64,000 nt of DNA from Portunus trituberculatus (GCF_017591435.1 NC_059297.1:7439411-7503410); one strand, 5' to 3'. Counted from the first letter of the stretch, positions 33,776-51,182 are shown. Translations and numbers: made by a program. The notes: generated from the sequence alone by a model not told the origin.

Positions 33776-34957
33776 CACATTAATCGCGTTCGGATTTCCT
33801 GCCACTTCCTCCCTGTCCCGTTTAGTTTAACTGGGCGCAGTTTCATTACCACGCTACCCACGGACTAGAGAGGAAGTGAGTAGATTCTCTCTGTTTATGA
33901 GTTGCCAATGATGCAATAAAACTCGTGCTCCACCTGTGGTACACTACGCCATACAGTTCTGAATTTATGGCGTTGTACGCCACCAGTGGAGCACGCTCCT
34001 TGTGTACCATACTTGGCCTAACCTGCTATTACAAACATTGTTCTCTCAACACATTGCGTCAGTACATTCCAAACTTCAATCATTTCCATTTACAAGGAAA
34101 GAACAACTCACTCTTGATCCATCTACTCTCACATGACTTGTTTTTCACAAATGAAATTATTGTCCTAATTGTAACAGAAACTAATAGGTATGCTTAGCAA
34201 AAAAAATTGGCGTTTCACGTCACTTGAAGATCTAGACTGAAATCTTGGAAAATGACAACACATGATGAAATACGAAAATTCATAGGACTGATAATTTACA
34301 TGGGAATTGTTGCATTGTCTGAGATTTCTCTGTACTGGTCAAAGAAAAACATGTAGACAACTTTGCATCCAGAGTAATGTCTCATTACTCTAGATACTCT
34401 CCAGAAAGGTTTGAGTTACTCCTTAGATTTTTACATATGTTCATCACCTTCAGATGATACAATATGTTTGTTTTTCAATCAATAAATTTAGACTTACTTC
34501 TTTTATGATTTTTTTTTTCAGTGAAGTGAAAATAATGCAACAGAGGGTGAACCAATTATATAGTGGCTTTCAATGTCTGTGAAGGAAATTATGATTTATG
34601 AGAAGCAAATTAACATTTATCTTTTATGAAATAGATTTTAAAAATATACGATTTTAAGGCGAAATTTAGCGCAATACTGGAAATTTATCATATGATTAAT
34701 ATATTTCTTTAAATTTATTTCTTACACTCACACTAAATAGCACTAAATGTTTTGATTGTCATACTTTAATTACATCCTTGGTTAGCATGAATAACATAAT
34801 AGTACATGCTAAAGAAAAAAAAAAAGAAGGATTTTCAATTGAAAAATATCTAGATTTTTTTTGTGTATGCAAGCAAATGTACCACGGGTGGCACAATATG
34901 GAACAGTTGGGAATGCATGATGTAACAACACCAGTGGTACACATGGCAGGGAATGTG
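33776..34957 (+). mobile_element. piggyBac-derived non-autonomous element, 1182 bp, inside the CR1-like LINE
   Basis: The right end is GGCAGGGAATGTG followed by TTAA (34958-34961). The left end is CACATTAATCGCG preceded by TCAA (33772-33775), which is TTAA with one change. Both ends read inward begin CACATT, with CCTGCCA a little further in. Ignoring the insert and one TTAA rejoins the LINE frame exactly at the expected PIFKKGDKT motif. A piggyBac transposase remnant lies inside, while the rest is A+T-rich non-coding sequence. CCACCTGTGG/CCACCAGTGG-like words recur near both ends. Confidence 0.82.
34100..34445 (+). pseudogene. piggyBac transposase remnant (N-terminal part of the DDE domain)
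   Basis: Words in order: LFFTNEIIVLIVTETNRYA (34139-34195), DEIRKFIGLIIYMGIV (about 34264-34311) with SEISLYWS after it, then, after a frameshift, SRVMSHYSRYSPERFELLLR (about 34369-34428) and FLHM. These match the start of the piggyBac DDE_Tnp_1_7 domain in order and spacing. A stop follows TETNRYA, another lies near 34351, and the catalytic aspartates further on were not found. Confidence 0.8.
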
Positions 34958-36385
34958 TTAAGAAAGGAGACAAAACTCTACCGTCTATGTAATTACAGAC
35001 CTGTCAGCTTAACTTCAATTGTGGGCCAATTAATGGAATCAATAAAAGCGAAAAACATTAGGGATCACCTGGACAGACACGGTTTGATAAATCGCTCACA
35101 ACATGGCTTTACAAAGGGAGACTCGTGCCTTACAAACTTGTCGAGTTTTTATGGTAAAGTTTATGAGGCGGCAGATAAGAGTGATAGTTACGACATCCTA
35201 TACTTAGATTTCAGCAAAGCCTTTGTACCACATCAGAGGCTGTTGAGAAAGGTTAGGGCAAACGAGATAGAGGGTAAAATATTAGGCTGGATTAATTAAA
35301 GAGTGGTTATGCGAGAGGCAACAGAGGGTAGTAATTAATGGATCTAATTCCGAATGGGGTCAAGTAATTAGTGGGGTGCCACAGGGCACAGTTTTAGGGC
35401 CATTGTTATTTCTAATATACATCAATGACTTAAATAGTGGAATTAGTAGTGATATTAGTAAATTTGCAGATGACACGATAGATAGATATAAAAATTAATT
35501 AAATCAGATTCAGATGCTATCTGGACAGGAGGAACGAATGGACAGACAAATGGCACATGCAGTTCACTACTAACAAGTGCAGGATACTTAGCTTAGGTAG
35601 AGGTAATCTACACAATAGGTACATCATAAATAACGAGGCACTAGAAGGTTCAAAGTATGAAAAAGATTTAGGAGTCATAGTTAGCTCCGATCTTGGTCAA
35701 AGGAAGCAATGCATAGAGGCTAGGAATAAGGTAGATATGGTACTAGAATTCATTTTTAGGAGTGTTAAAAGCAGAAATCCCGAAGTAAAGTAACACTAAA
35801 ATTACACTTGGCGCTGATCAGCCCACATCCGGACTATGCGGTGCAATTCTGGTCCCCACATTTTAGTAAGGATTGGAGTCAGTGCAACGGAGGATATCTA
35901 AAAAGATACAGAGAATGAGACACATCCCCTATGAAACGAGATTGAAGAAACTCAATTTGCATTCCCTACAGAGACGTAGGTTAAGAAGGAACCTGATAGA
36001 AGAATATAAGTGGTATCGGCGTTATAACATAGGGGACATGAGCAAAGTTCTTAAGATCAGTAGCGGGGACAGAACCAGAAATAATGGGTTTAAGCTTAAA
36101 AAAAATACAAGGTTAGGAGAAATATGGGAAGAAATTGGTTTTCAAACAGAACGGTTGATGAGTGGAACGGACTCAGTGGCCATGTAGCCAGTGCTAAGTC
36201 AATAGGGACCTTTAAAAGAAGACTAAATAAATTTATGGATGGGAATGACAGATGGAATTAGGTAGCTTTGCTCATACAGGGACTGCCACATGCAGGCCTG
36301 ACAGTCTCTTGCAGATTCCTCTTTTCTTATGTCATGTTCTTATATTATGTTGAAATCATACTCTTCACCTAATGCTAGTATTTCT

Positions 36386-36467
36386 TCTACTACTACTACT
36401 ACCACTACCGCTGCTGCTGCTGCTGATGATGATGTTGATGCTACCGTTACTACTATTACTACTACTT

Positions 36468-36546
<79 letters not shown>

Positions 36547-36578
36547 CACTACTACTACAACTATTACTACTGCTACTT

Positions 36579-36617
<39 letters not shown>

Positions 36618-36640
36618 CTCCTCCTACTGCTACTTGTAAT
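36386..36640. repeat. Imperfect (ACT)n trinucleotide block
   Basis: ACT repeats with GCT, GAT and CCA variant patches. Starts about 45 bp after the CR1-like LINE tail. Confidence 0.93.
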
Positions 36641-37105
36641 GGCTGGAGAAACCCGCTGAGATCAGAAATGAGTCACTCACTGTTGTGTAGATGTCTGTGT
36701 AGCATAGCAGGCAGCACTAAGTAGTCCAAGGGGCAATGCAAACACACTTGTAACTGCCAGCAGCGTATTGCCACACGAGAAATAGGGAGGACAAGGCTGA
36801 AACGAAACGAGTGTGTGGCGGTACATTCGATACAACAACCAGCCAGTAACTGATTGAAAGGGCATGCCAAGTCTGTGAGTCCTGGCATGACCTTATTAGT
36901 ATGTGTTTTATAGACATTATGCAAGCGTAATGTCTATAAAACATACACACAAACAAATATGCATAGTAACCTAACCATGCAATATAATATATCAATAATA
37001 GTAAACAAATAAATATACATAATCCTATGAACATGAAATATAATATGAAAAAGATAATATAAATATGTGAAAAATATACATAACTATAATATGATAATAT
37101 GGACC
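36641..37105. other. Unassigned sequence containing a perfect palindrome
   Basis: Apart from the hairpin listed separately, no feature was recognised. The right part (36950-37100) is A+T-rich. Confidence 0.4.
36905..36942. repeat. Perfect inverted repeat, 15-bp arms, 8-nt loop
   Basis: GTTTTATAGACATTA (36905-36919) faces its exact reverse complement at 36928-36942 across TGCAAGCG. The similarity extends a few bases outward with mismatches (GTATGT / GTGTAT). It could be a remnant of a small foldback element; no target duplication was identified. Confidence 0.85.
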
Positions 37106-37109
37106 ACTA

Positions 37110-37354
37110 CCACATACTACTACTACTATTACTAATACTAATACTACCACTACTATTTCTACCACTACAACTACTACTACTACTACTACTACTATTACTA
37201 TTATTATTATTATTATTATTATTATTATCATTATTATTATTACTCATTATTGGTATTATTATTATTATTATTTTCATTATTATAATTATTATTATCATTA
37301 TTATTATTATTATTATTATTACTATTATTACTATTGTTTTCATTCTTCTTCTTC

Positions 37355-37392
<38 letters not shown>

Positions 37393-37765
37393 TTTGGTAA
37401 TATCATTGTAATTATCAGTAGTATTGTTATTATTATTATTATCATTATTATTATCATCATTATTATTGTTATTTTTATTATTATTGATATTTTCATTATT
37501 ATTATTATCGTTGTTGTTGGTTTTGATGCTATTGTTATCATTATCATTACAATTTTTATCACTATATTAATGTTATTATTATTATTGTTATTATTATTAT
37601 TATCATTATTATTATTATTATTTTTATTATTTTCATTATTACTATTATCATTATCATTATTATTATTATTGTCAGTAGTACTAGTAGTAGTAGTAGTAGT
37701 TGTCGTTGTAGTAGTAGTAGTAGTAGTAGTAGCTGTAGCAGTAGTAATAGTATTGATAGTATTAG
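37110..37765. repeat. Long imperfect trinucleotide block (ACT)n-(ATT)n-(AGT)n
   Basis: ACT repeats (37110-37200) give way to ATT/TTA repeats with GTT, CTT and ATC variants (to about 37670), then to GTA/TAG repeats, a strand-symmetric counterpart of the starting ACT motif. Spurious Leu/Ile/Asn open frames span it on both strands. Confidence 0.93.
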
Positions 37766-37958
37766 TGGAATGACAGCCAAAACAACTATTGCAACAATAA
37801 CTAATGCATTATTGTTGTGTTTTCATATTCAACCATTCATCATCCTGCAGCTGCGGGCGATGCTGAGGTTTCCTGAAGGTCTCTCACACAAGGTAAGTTT
37901 TGCTGGCCGTGACATGTAATTTCTTCCTTTACAAATGACCAATTTCACAAAGGCTATG

Positions 37959-40852
<2,894 letters not shown>

Positions 40853-40902
<50 letters not shown>
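40853..40902. repeat. (CA)n microsatellite at the 5' edge of SINE copy 3
   Basis: About 25 units directly upstream of the SINE head. Confidence 0.95.
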
Positions 40903-40904
<2 letters not shown>

Positions 40905-41190
40905 GCGTAGTGTAGTAGTTAGCACGCTCGGCTCAAAACCTAGAGGGTCCGGATTCGTGTCCCGGAAAGCGGCGAGGCAAATGGGCAAGCCTCTTAATGT
41001 GTGGCCCCTGTTCACCTAGCAGTAAATAGGTACGAGATATAACTCGAGGGGTTGTGGCCTCATTTTCCCGGTGTGTGGAGTGTGTTGTGGTCACAGTCCT
41101 ACCCGAAGATCGGTCTATGAGCTCTGAGCTCGCTCCTTAATAGGAAAGTCTAGCTGGGTGATCAGCAGACGACCGTGGTGATTTACTCAC
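40903..41190 (+). mobile_element. tRNA-derived SINE, copy 3
   Basis: The head starts CGCGTAGTGTAGTAGTTAGC, like copy 2, but it is more decayed: the anticodon loop is altered (GGCTCAAAACC region) and the B-box is GGATTCGTGTCC (40951-40962). The body contains CCTGTTCACCTAGCAG (41007-41022) and GAGCTCTGAGCTCG (about 41119), ending GTGATTTACTCACTCACACA into (CA)n at 41191-41213. It is the only one of the three copies on the plus strand, and again has (CA)n on both sides. Confidence 0.87.
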
Positions 41191-41213
41191 TCACACACAC
41201 ACACACACACACA
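41191..41213. repeat. Short (CA)n tail of SINE copy 3
   Basis: About 11 units. Confidence 0.9.
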
Positions 41214-41331
41214 ATAACAACAATCAAACATATGTTTACAGGAGAGGGTGTCGCTTTATCCACACTAAAGCTAACTAATTATTCATGTTCTGATATGAAA
41301 ATCTCCATGTACTGTACGCGCGCATGTGCTC

Positions 41332-41332
<1 letters not shown>

Positions 41333-41428
<96 letters not shown>
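41333..41428. repeat. (GT)n microsatellite
   Basis: About 47 units. Confidence 0.95.
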
Positions 41429-41570
41429 GTTCCTATTCCTTCGTTTCAAATTAGTAATTATGTTTTTTAATGCTAAAAGCCTTATGGAAAATGCACCATT
41501 AAATAATAAGACTCCGAATCTATGACGCAATCGGACAAGAAACGAATGCCGTGCGCTGAGAAAACAATAG

Positions 41571-41705
<135 letters not shown>

Positions 41706-41830
41706 TCTGTCAACACGCCCATTCTGAAAGCTGGAGGAGAGATGAAATGGTAATGGGCTAGTTGAAAAAAAAAGTACAAAAAACTATGAAAGTACTACTA
41801 TGTAAACATGACCAGCAAGAGGGTGAAAAA

Positions 41831-41833
<3 letters not shown>

Positions 41834-41883
<50 letters not shown>
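41834..41883. repeat. (CT)n microsatellite
   Basis: About 25 units. Confidence 0.95.

Positions 41884-43571
<1,688 letters not shown>

Positions 43572-43635
<64 letters not shown>
43572..43635. repeat. (GA)n microsatellite
   Basis: About 32 units. Confidence 0.95.
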
Positions 43636-43640
<5 letters not shown>

Positions 43641-43893
43641 TGGATATAAGAGGGAAGGAGAGGAAGGAAGGGAGATGTGGCGGGGAGAAATGAGGGGTTT
43701 CCTTCATATCCCCCAACTCCCTCTCTCACTCCTCCTTTATTTCCTCCGCCATCCATAGAAGTGACACTGCTCCTCCTTCCCCTCACGCGAATCACGCAGC
43801 CACTGACGCACTTGTTTTCCTACTTCTGGTGTTGCTTCTTTTTATGATCATGCTTATCATTTGTTCTTTTTTATGCAAAGGTGACGTAAATAT

Positions 43894-43898
<5 letters not shown>

Positions 43899-43958
<60 letters not shown>
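43899..43958. repeat. (CT)n microsatellite
   Basis: About 30 units; pyrimidine-rich sequence continues to 44181. Confidence 0.95.
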
Positions 43959-43962
<4 letters not shown>

Positions 43963-44174
43963 CCAGGTTGCATGCATCTGTGCAAATACATTATGCAACG
44001 TTGACAGTCCCCTTTGCAACATTTATTTCCTCACCTCCTCTCCTATTCCAACTCCTCTCTGTTCTTGTCCCTCCCTCTTTCTCCTCCTTTCTTCGTCCCT
44101 CGCTCCCTCGCTCTCTCTTTCTCTCTCCTTTCTTCCTTCTTCGCTATCTTGCCTATCTTGTTTCTTATATTCCA

Positions 44175-44604
<430 letters not shown>

Positions 44605-44646
44605 CAACTGCGAAGAGGAAGAAATGCGTTAGTCACCAGTACGCTT

Positions 44647-44648
<2 letters not shown>

Positions 44649-44705
<57 letters not shown>
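44649..44705. repeat. (TG)n microsatellite
   Basis: About 28 units, 46 bp after the CA array and of opposite strand sense. Confidence 0.95.
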
Positions 44706-44706
<1 letters not shown>

Positions 44707-44835
44707 AGTGTGGCGAATGTGCAAGGGCGCAAAGTGTGTCAGGGGAGGGAGGAAGAGGAGGGCGGAGAGATATCATTGAACAAGGGAGGGTGATGAGTAG
44801 CAGGAGGGGAGAGGTGTACAGGTGTTCAGCTATCA

Positions 44836-44837
<2 letters not shown>

Positions 44838-44906
<69 letters not shown>
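44838..44906. repeat. (GT)n microsatellite
   Basis: About 34 units. Confidence 0.95.
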
Positions 44907-44911
<5 letters not shown>

Positions 44912-45116
44912 TCAAACACAGCATCTGCCACAGGGAACACAATTTCACTTCCCCACTGATTTCCATTTAGGTCTCGTTCCCTTTCCTACTACTTTCCTTT
45001 ATTCACCACTTCCCTTCTCCCTCCCTCCATTCCTCTGTCCCTACCTCCCTCCGTTCCTCCCTCCCCCCCTCTCCCTTTCTCCCTCTCCCTCCCAGAAGTA
45101 CCTCTCGCAATACTTA

Positions 45117-45120
<4 letters not shown>

Positions 45121-45194
<74 letters not shown>
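45121..45194. repeat. (CT)n microsatellite
   Basis: About 37 units, preceded by about 120 bp of pyrimidine-rich sequence. Confidence 0.95.
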
Positions 45195-45199
<5 letters not shown>

Positions 45200-45478
45200 C
45201 TCCCTCCTCAGCCGCCTCCATTAACACTAAATACCAGACTTTGTAAGCACTAATAGTATTACTTTCTAAAAGAGGCTGGCTTTTTTTCTTTATTGAGGCA
45301 CGAACAACACTGTGCAAAACCGAGGAGGGTGTTCTCTCTCTGGGGAGGCGGCGAGACTAGGGAGAAAGGATGGAGGGAAGGGGGGAAAGGGGAAAAGAGG
45401 GACAAGGGAGAGGCAGAGAGGCGACGAGAAAAAGGTACTGAGAGGAGGAAATGCTGAAGAGGATAACGGATAGACTGA

Positions 45479-45485
<7 letters not shown>
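45195..45485. other. Unassigned, purine-rich on the right
   Basis: Nothing recognised. Confidence 0.4.

Positions 45486-45550
<65 letters not shown>
45486..45550. repeat. (GA)n microsatellite
   Basis: About 32 units. Confidence 0.95.
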
Positions 45551-46023
<473 letters not shown>

Positions 46024-46114
46024 TATGCCTAGTATTAAATGTGGCTTTATATCTCTGTATCTACTTGTAAGTTAATATGCGCTTATATATGCATTTAAGT
46101 TGAGGTAACACAAT

Positions 46115-46117
<3 letters not shown>

Positions 46118-46161
<44 letters not shown>
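46118..46161. repeat. (GA)n microsatellite
   Basis: About 22 units. Confidence 0.95.
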
Positions 46162-46164
<3 letters not shown>

Positions 46165-47227
46165 AAACAAATATCGTTCCTTAATATCATCGAATTCTTC
46201 ATCACCATACTCAGAATAAAGAAAGCAAAAAAAAGGATATTCTCTTTTGTTCACAGTCAGAAAAAAATCGAAAAATAATGTTTAATCTTACCTGAACTCA
46301 ACTCTACAAAACAGATTTCAAAAGCAATACAACACAAAATGTATATCTTTTTACGTTCTGAAGACTAGGTAGCCAATAATTTACCACGGTAACTCAGGAA
46401 GAGTGCGATTTTTCCCACAAGACAGCACATCAAAGAGCAAGAGCGGTAAAGGCACTGGCACAGTCCATGTATCATTACACATACGACCAAGACTGAGCCT
46501 GGAGACACCTTGCAACCTATCAACGTCTCTTATAATTGATAAAGAACTGAAACTACACATATCTTAATACAGGATAGCATTAAACACAACACTTATTTCA
46601 GTACTTATTACACACCAGCACTAAACCTTCATAAAAAATGTTTCCCTAAGTAAAATTAAAACTGCACTGAACTGAGAAGGTTAAACTGACGAAGTGGGCT
46701 ATGAAAAATAATCAGTTACGCATTGAGTGTTAATGTATCACGTACGTTTAAACAACACTGTGTGGCGTGACTGTGCACCTTGAAATGCTTTGGAGTGTCT
46801 GCGTTGAACTACTGTTGTGCCGGACGGAGTGTATAAGCCTCTTAGTCTGGTAGGTAATGGTTTACGTAGTTGCTTGTCTTACTTCTGCAGCTTATGTTGT
46901 TATTGTTGTTGCTTCTGTTAGTGTTTCTATTGTACTTGTTTCTACTTATTTATCCTTCTCTGCTATTTTTGTTCCTGTTTTTTGCTACCTCTGTTGTTAT
47001 TCTTGTTGGTATTTTCGCTTGTGGTATAGTCGTGTCTATCATTGTTACTTTTGATAATTTAGTCATTACGTCACTGTTGATTCTCTTCCAGTGGTTTCTA
47101 TTGTTATATTATATTCGTTGCTGCTAATGTTTGTTAGTTTTTTCTTTCTTTCCTGGTGTTGTTTCTGTTATTTCATTGTTATTGTTGCTCCAGGTGTTAT
47201 TGTTACTCTTGTTATTCCTCCAGCTGT
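46162..47227. other. Unassigned sequence
   Basis: Single-copy-looking sequence to about 46850, then TTG/TTA-rich degenerate trinucleotides (46885-47220). A CAG/GTAAGA donor-like word exists on the minus strand near 46290, but the adjoining sequence does not read as a convincing exon. Confidence 0.4.
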
Positions 47228-47498
47228 TTAAATCACATCTTCCTCTCATTCCCTATTCTGTCCAACTCTCCAATACAAAAGTTAACCAGGACTCTTATTC
47301 ATTCATACCTCTCTCTGGTAAACTCTGCCTGCTTCTGTATTTCCATCTTCCTACGACTTGACCTGTTTTAAGACATTTGTCCCTGAATTTTGGATAACTC
47401 ATATGACCTTTAAGGGAACGGGAAACCCAGTGGGACTTTTTTTTTTTTTTTTTTTGCCCTTAACCAGTTTCCCCACCTGTATGAAAAAAAAAAAAAAA
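47228..47498 (+). mobile_element. LINE-J copy E: 3' terminal fragment with poly(A)
   Basis: Aligns with copy A from CCCTATTCTGTCC (47251) through GTTAACCAG and CTCTGGTAAACTCTG to the 3' UTR T-run (47439-47456), TTGCCCTTAACCAGT, and a poly(A) at 47484-47498. It is 5'-truncated in the last 270 bp; no (TA)n flanks it. Confidence 0.8.
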
Positions 47499-48564
47499 CA
47501 GCCTTCGTTTCCTCTGTTTCGCGAGCCCTTTGTGAATCATCCATGCATATCACGACTGTCTAATTTATAACTCTCATTTGATTTTCTCCTTCCTAAATTC
47601 CTCTTTCATTTCATTATCATTATCTTCTAATTCCCTTTCGCTATCACTTTTTCTCTCTTTTGGTCTATTTTTTCCTTCTTCCTCACCATTTCCGTCTGCA
47701 TTTTCCACTTCATTTCTCAACCTCTTCTTTCAACTCTTCTTTCACTGCGTTTTTCTTATTTCTTCCGTCCATCCTCCTTTCTCTTCTAATCTATTGTCTT
47801 TTTCTTTTATCACATCTTTTTTTTTCCCACTCGTCAATCTCCTGGTTCTTCACTGCATGCGTCGACCATTCAGTGACTTGCGATCCCTTTCCTCTCTGTT
47901 CCTCCCTTATTATCCTTCACACGTTTTCTGTTCTCCTTTCTTTTCCTCATTCAATCTTCCATTTCCCTCCTTTCTCTAGATTGCATCCTCGTTAACGACA
48001 AAAAAAATGTTCGTTCTCTCTTTTGTTGTATTTCTCATCTTCCACCTAAAGAGAGAGAGAGAGAGGAATAGATAGACAGATAGGCAGGCAGACAGACAGG
48101 ACACACACACAGACACAGGCAGAAACAGGAAATTAGATAGATAGTTCAATAGATAGAAAGATGGATAAATAGATAGATAGATAGATAAATAAATAAACAT
48201 GATGATACAAAAAAAAAAAAAATAAGACACAGATAGAAATAGAAGGAAAGAAACAAAAACAAACAGGCAACCAGAGACAGCGAAAAATAGAAAAGAAAAG
48301 AAAAGAACACACGAAAGATCTCAGAGAAATATAACATCACGGGGAAAAACAAAAGCAAAGAAATCAGGAAAGGAGGAAGAGGACATAGGAAGAATTGGAA
48401 TGAAGACGTAGAGCGGAGATACCAAGGAACGAGACAAGTTAGGAAATGGAATAAGGAAGATAAGGGAAGCGAGAGTCTAGGAGGGACGGTACAGAAAACT
48501 AAACAGAGGGAAAAGAATAGGAAATATGGAAAAGGAAGAAGGAGAGGAATTATGGAGAGAGAGG

Positions 48565-48570
<6 letters not shown>
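47499..48570. repeat. Pyrimidine-rich then purine-rich low complexity with degenerate GATA
   Basis: 47570-47980 is C/T-rich. 48049-48200 has GA and degenerate GATA/GACA/GGCA repeats. 48220-48570 is A/G-rich. The switch of strand bias occurs near 48000. Confidence 0.65.

Positions 48571-48642
<72 letters not shown>
48571..48642. repeat. (GA)n microsatellite
   Basis: About 36 units in a purine-rich context that continues to 48910. Confidence 0.95.
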
Positions 48643-48645
<3 letters not shown>

Positions 48646-48910
48646 AAGATAGCTAAGGACACAAAGGAGAAGAGAGAAAATAAAACGCAAATAGAGAAGG
48701 AGGATGGCAGAAAAGGGAAGGAGAGAACGGAGGAGGAGAAGATAATGTAAATGAAGGAGAAAAAAGGGAAGAACGAAAGAGGACGGATGAAAGAGAGCGC
48801 GAGAGAAGAATGGAGACGAACAGAGAGGAAAAAAGGAAGGAAAAGAGAGGTGATACATGAATGGAGAGAGAAATGACAAGGAAGAAAAGTGTAAAGGAGA
48901 AAGTGAAAGG

Positions 48911-49051
<141 letters not shown>

Positions 49052-49111
49052 TGCATTATCTTTGTCCTGGGAAGCGCCGTGTCACGAAGGTAATGTTGCC
49101 AATGACGGTCT

Positions 49112-49147
<36 letters not shown>

Positions 49148-49186
49148 ATACACACGCACAGACAATATATAGCAGGTTCTCCAGCT

Positions 49187-49254
<68 letters not shown>

Positions 49255-49279
49255 ACACTGCGCAGACCATATGCAGCAG

Positions 49280-49339
<60 letters not shown>

Positions 49340-49378
49340 GCACCTTTAACGGCAGAATTCTCCAATTAACCTTTCGTC

Positions 49379-49426
<48 letters not shown>
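49112..49426. repeat. Four (CT)n arrays separated by related 30-46-bp spacers
   Basis: (CT)n at 49112-49146, 49192-49252, 49283-49338 and 49381-49426. Spacers 1 and 2 share the order CGCACAGACAATAT-AGCAGGTTCTC versus GCGCAGACCATATGCAGCAGCTTCTC, so a spacer-plus-array unit was duplicated. Spacer 3 is more diverged. Confidence 0.85.
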
Positions 49427-49429
<3 letters not shown>

Positions 49430-49716
49430 CTGCAAGCTCTTGTTGAATCCTTAACCAGCTGACCGGTATGCTTTTCTCCTCCACTTCATCCTCCTCCTCC
49501 TTCCTTTTCTCGCCCTTCCCTTCCTCCTCTTTCTCCTTTATCCTCTTCCTCTTCTCTTCCTCCTGTCTTTTCTCCCTCATACATCCATCCTTTTCTTCCT
49601 CCTGCTTACTTGCGTTCCTTCTCTCTTTCCATCTCTCCCTACTCCTCTTTCTTGCTTCCCCTCTCCCTTCCCTACCTAGCTCCTCCCTCACACATATTGC
49701 GCAGTTGGTGGTGGTA

Positions 49717-49720
<4 letters not shown>
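49427..49720. repeat. Pyrimidine-rich sequence
   Basis: CTCCT/TTCC-rich low complexity. Confidence 0.6.

Positions 49721-49768
<48 letters not shown>
49721..49768. repeat. (CT)n microsatellite
   Basis: About 24 units. Confidence 0.95.
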
Positions 49769-49772
<4 letters not shown>

Positions 49773-50035
49773 AGCGTGTATATTGTTATGGTTTCCGTAC
49801 GGCTGTTTCCTTGTTTGTTTGTGTTTCCTTGGTTGTTTACTTTCTTTTGTTTGATTTCCTGTGTAATGATTTATTCTCCTATTTATGTGCCTGTTGCTAT
49901 TTATCTTGTCCTTCGTTTTTATGTTTACATATCTCTATTTTCTACACTATCTACTAGTTTTGTGTTTGTTTACATTTATATATTAAAATATGTATGTATC
50001 TATATACATACATATGTATGTTTGAATGATTTTTT

Positions 50036-50246
50036 TTTTTTTTATGCAGGGGAACAACTGGCCAAGGGCAACAAAATATGGAAAAAAAAGGCCCACTGAG
50101 TTGCCAGTTCCCTTAACAGACACCACGAGTTAACCAAAATTGAGGGATAAATGTCTAGAGATCTCCCTCTTAAAAGAAGTCAATTCGTAGGAAAATGGAA
50201 ATCCAGAAGCAAGCAGGGAGTTCCAGGGTTTACCAGAGAAATGTAT
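50036..50246 (-). mobile_element. LINE-J copy F: 3' terminal fragment
   Basis: On the minus strand it reads from TTCTCTGGTAAACCCTGG (about 50245) through TTAAGAGGGAGA and AAGGGAACTGGCAACTCAG to the 3' UTR T-run, TTGCCCTTGGCCAGTTG and an A-rich end (plus-strand T14 at 50031-50044). Next to it on the 3' side is A+T-rich TATA/CATA sequence (49970-50025). Confidence 0.8.
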
Positions 50247-50459
50247 GAATGATTGTATGTATACATGTATGTATACATAAGTATGTACGCATAGTATCTG
50301 TGACACTAATTAAACCCATCTTTCTGTTCACGTACCTGCGATTTGTTTGCATTGTGTTTACATTTCATTCGATTTGTCTAATCCGTTGTTCCTGTGATGA
50401 TCTCTGTGCATAAAAGTCAAGCAGTCTGTATAGCTACATGTTGTAGTATGCTTATTGCT

Positions 50460-50460
<1 letters not shown>

Positions 50461-50521
<61 letters not shown>
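50461..50521. repeat. (CT)n microsatellite
   Basis: About 30 units. Confidence 0.95.
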
Positions 50522-50525
<4 letters not shown>

Positions 50526-50932
50526 AACCTCATCCATGAGATCTGTATTATGTACATTCCCTCGTCTTTCCTTCACCCAGATCTCTCTCTCGACTCCCTC
50601 CCTCCTACCCTCCCTCTTCTTCCTCACACTCTGCTAACTAATAACTACATCTATTTCTACAACTTCCTCGACAGCCCTATTCTTCCTTCCCTCTCGTCCT
50701 CCATCCCTACCTACTTATCTCCCTCATTTCTTTCCCTCCCATCCCACCTCCTCCCCACTACCCCTACCGCCCATTTCCCAGTTACCACCAGAAATGATCG
50801 CCATTTTAGTTTGTAATTGCAATTAATGAGGCGGCTTGACGATTTTTGGTGCGGCCTAAGAGAGAATTCTTTGTTAGCTTGTGTCGCCTCCGTGATGGCG
50901 ATGATGATGGTGATGGTTTTACGAGGGAAGAG
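50522..50932. other. Unassigned, pyrimidine-rich on the left
   Basis: No motif recognised. Confidence 0.4.
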
Positions 50933-50998
50933 GAGGAGGGAGGAGGAGGAGGAGGAGGAGGAGGAGGAGGAGGAGGAGGAGGAGGAGGAGGAGGAGGA
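50933..50998. repeat. (GGA)n microsatellite
   Basis: About 21 units. Confidence 0.95.
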
Positions 50999-51058
50999 AA
51001 AGGAGGAAAAATTGCGGAAGGGAAAAGAAGACATTGTGCAGTTGTACAGTATGTGGTT

Positions 51059-51059
<1 letters not shown>

Positions 51060-51142
<83 letters not shown>
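51060..51142. repeat. (GA)n microsatellite
   Basis: About 41 units. Confidence 0.95.
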
Positions 51143-51146
<4 letters not shown>

Positions 51147-51182
51147 AGGGATGGGGAGCAGGAGGGCAGACATACAGATAAA

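Larger units (their letters stand above)
33191..36340 (+). mobile_element. CR1-like LINE, decayed, split by a piggyBac-derived element
   Basis: The left part (33191-33775) starts within the endonuclease-RT linker (PKWMTDRLKSDIEQKW) and reaches RT motif 1 (KFKSTRPDEVYPRVLKEVV). The right part (34958-36260) continues with CNYRPVSLTSIVGQ, SQHGFTKGDSCLTN, DILYLDFSKAF (first catalytic Asp), a GVPQGTVLGPLLF-type motif and FADDT (35463-35477). C-terminal words HPDYAVQFWSP and RISKKIQRMRHIPYETRLKK follow, then a DEWNGLSGHVASAKS-type ending. The 3' UTR (36261-36340) ends in TTATGTTC-like repeats, as CR1 tails often do. Frameshifts and stops occur throughout, so the copy is inactive. The 5' half including the endonuclease is absent, as expected from truncation at insertion. 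Confidence 0.85.

Noticed and set aside
46270..46420. Minus-strand exon with a CAG/GTAAGA donor
   Set aside because: A single donor-like hexamer is common by chance; the adjoining frame has stops and no motif.
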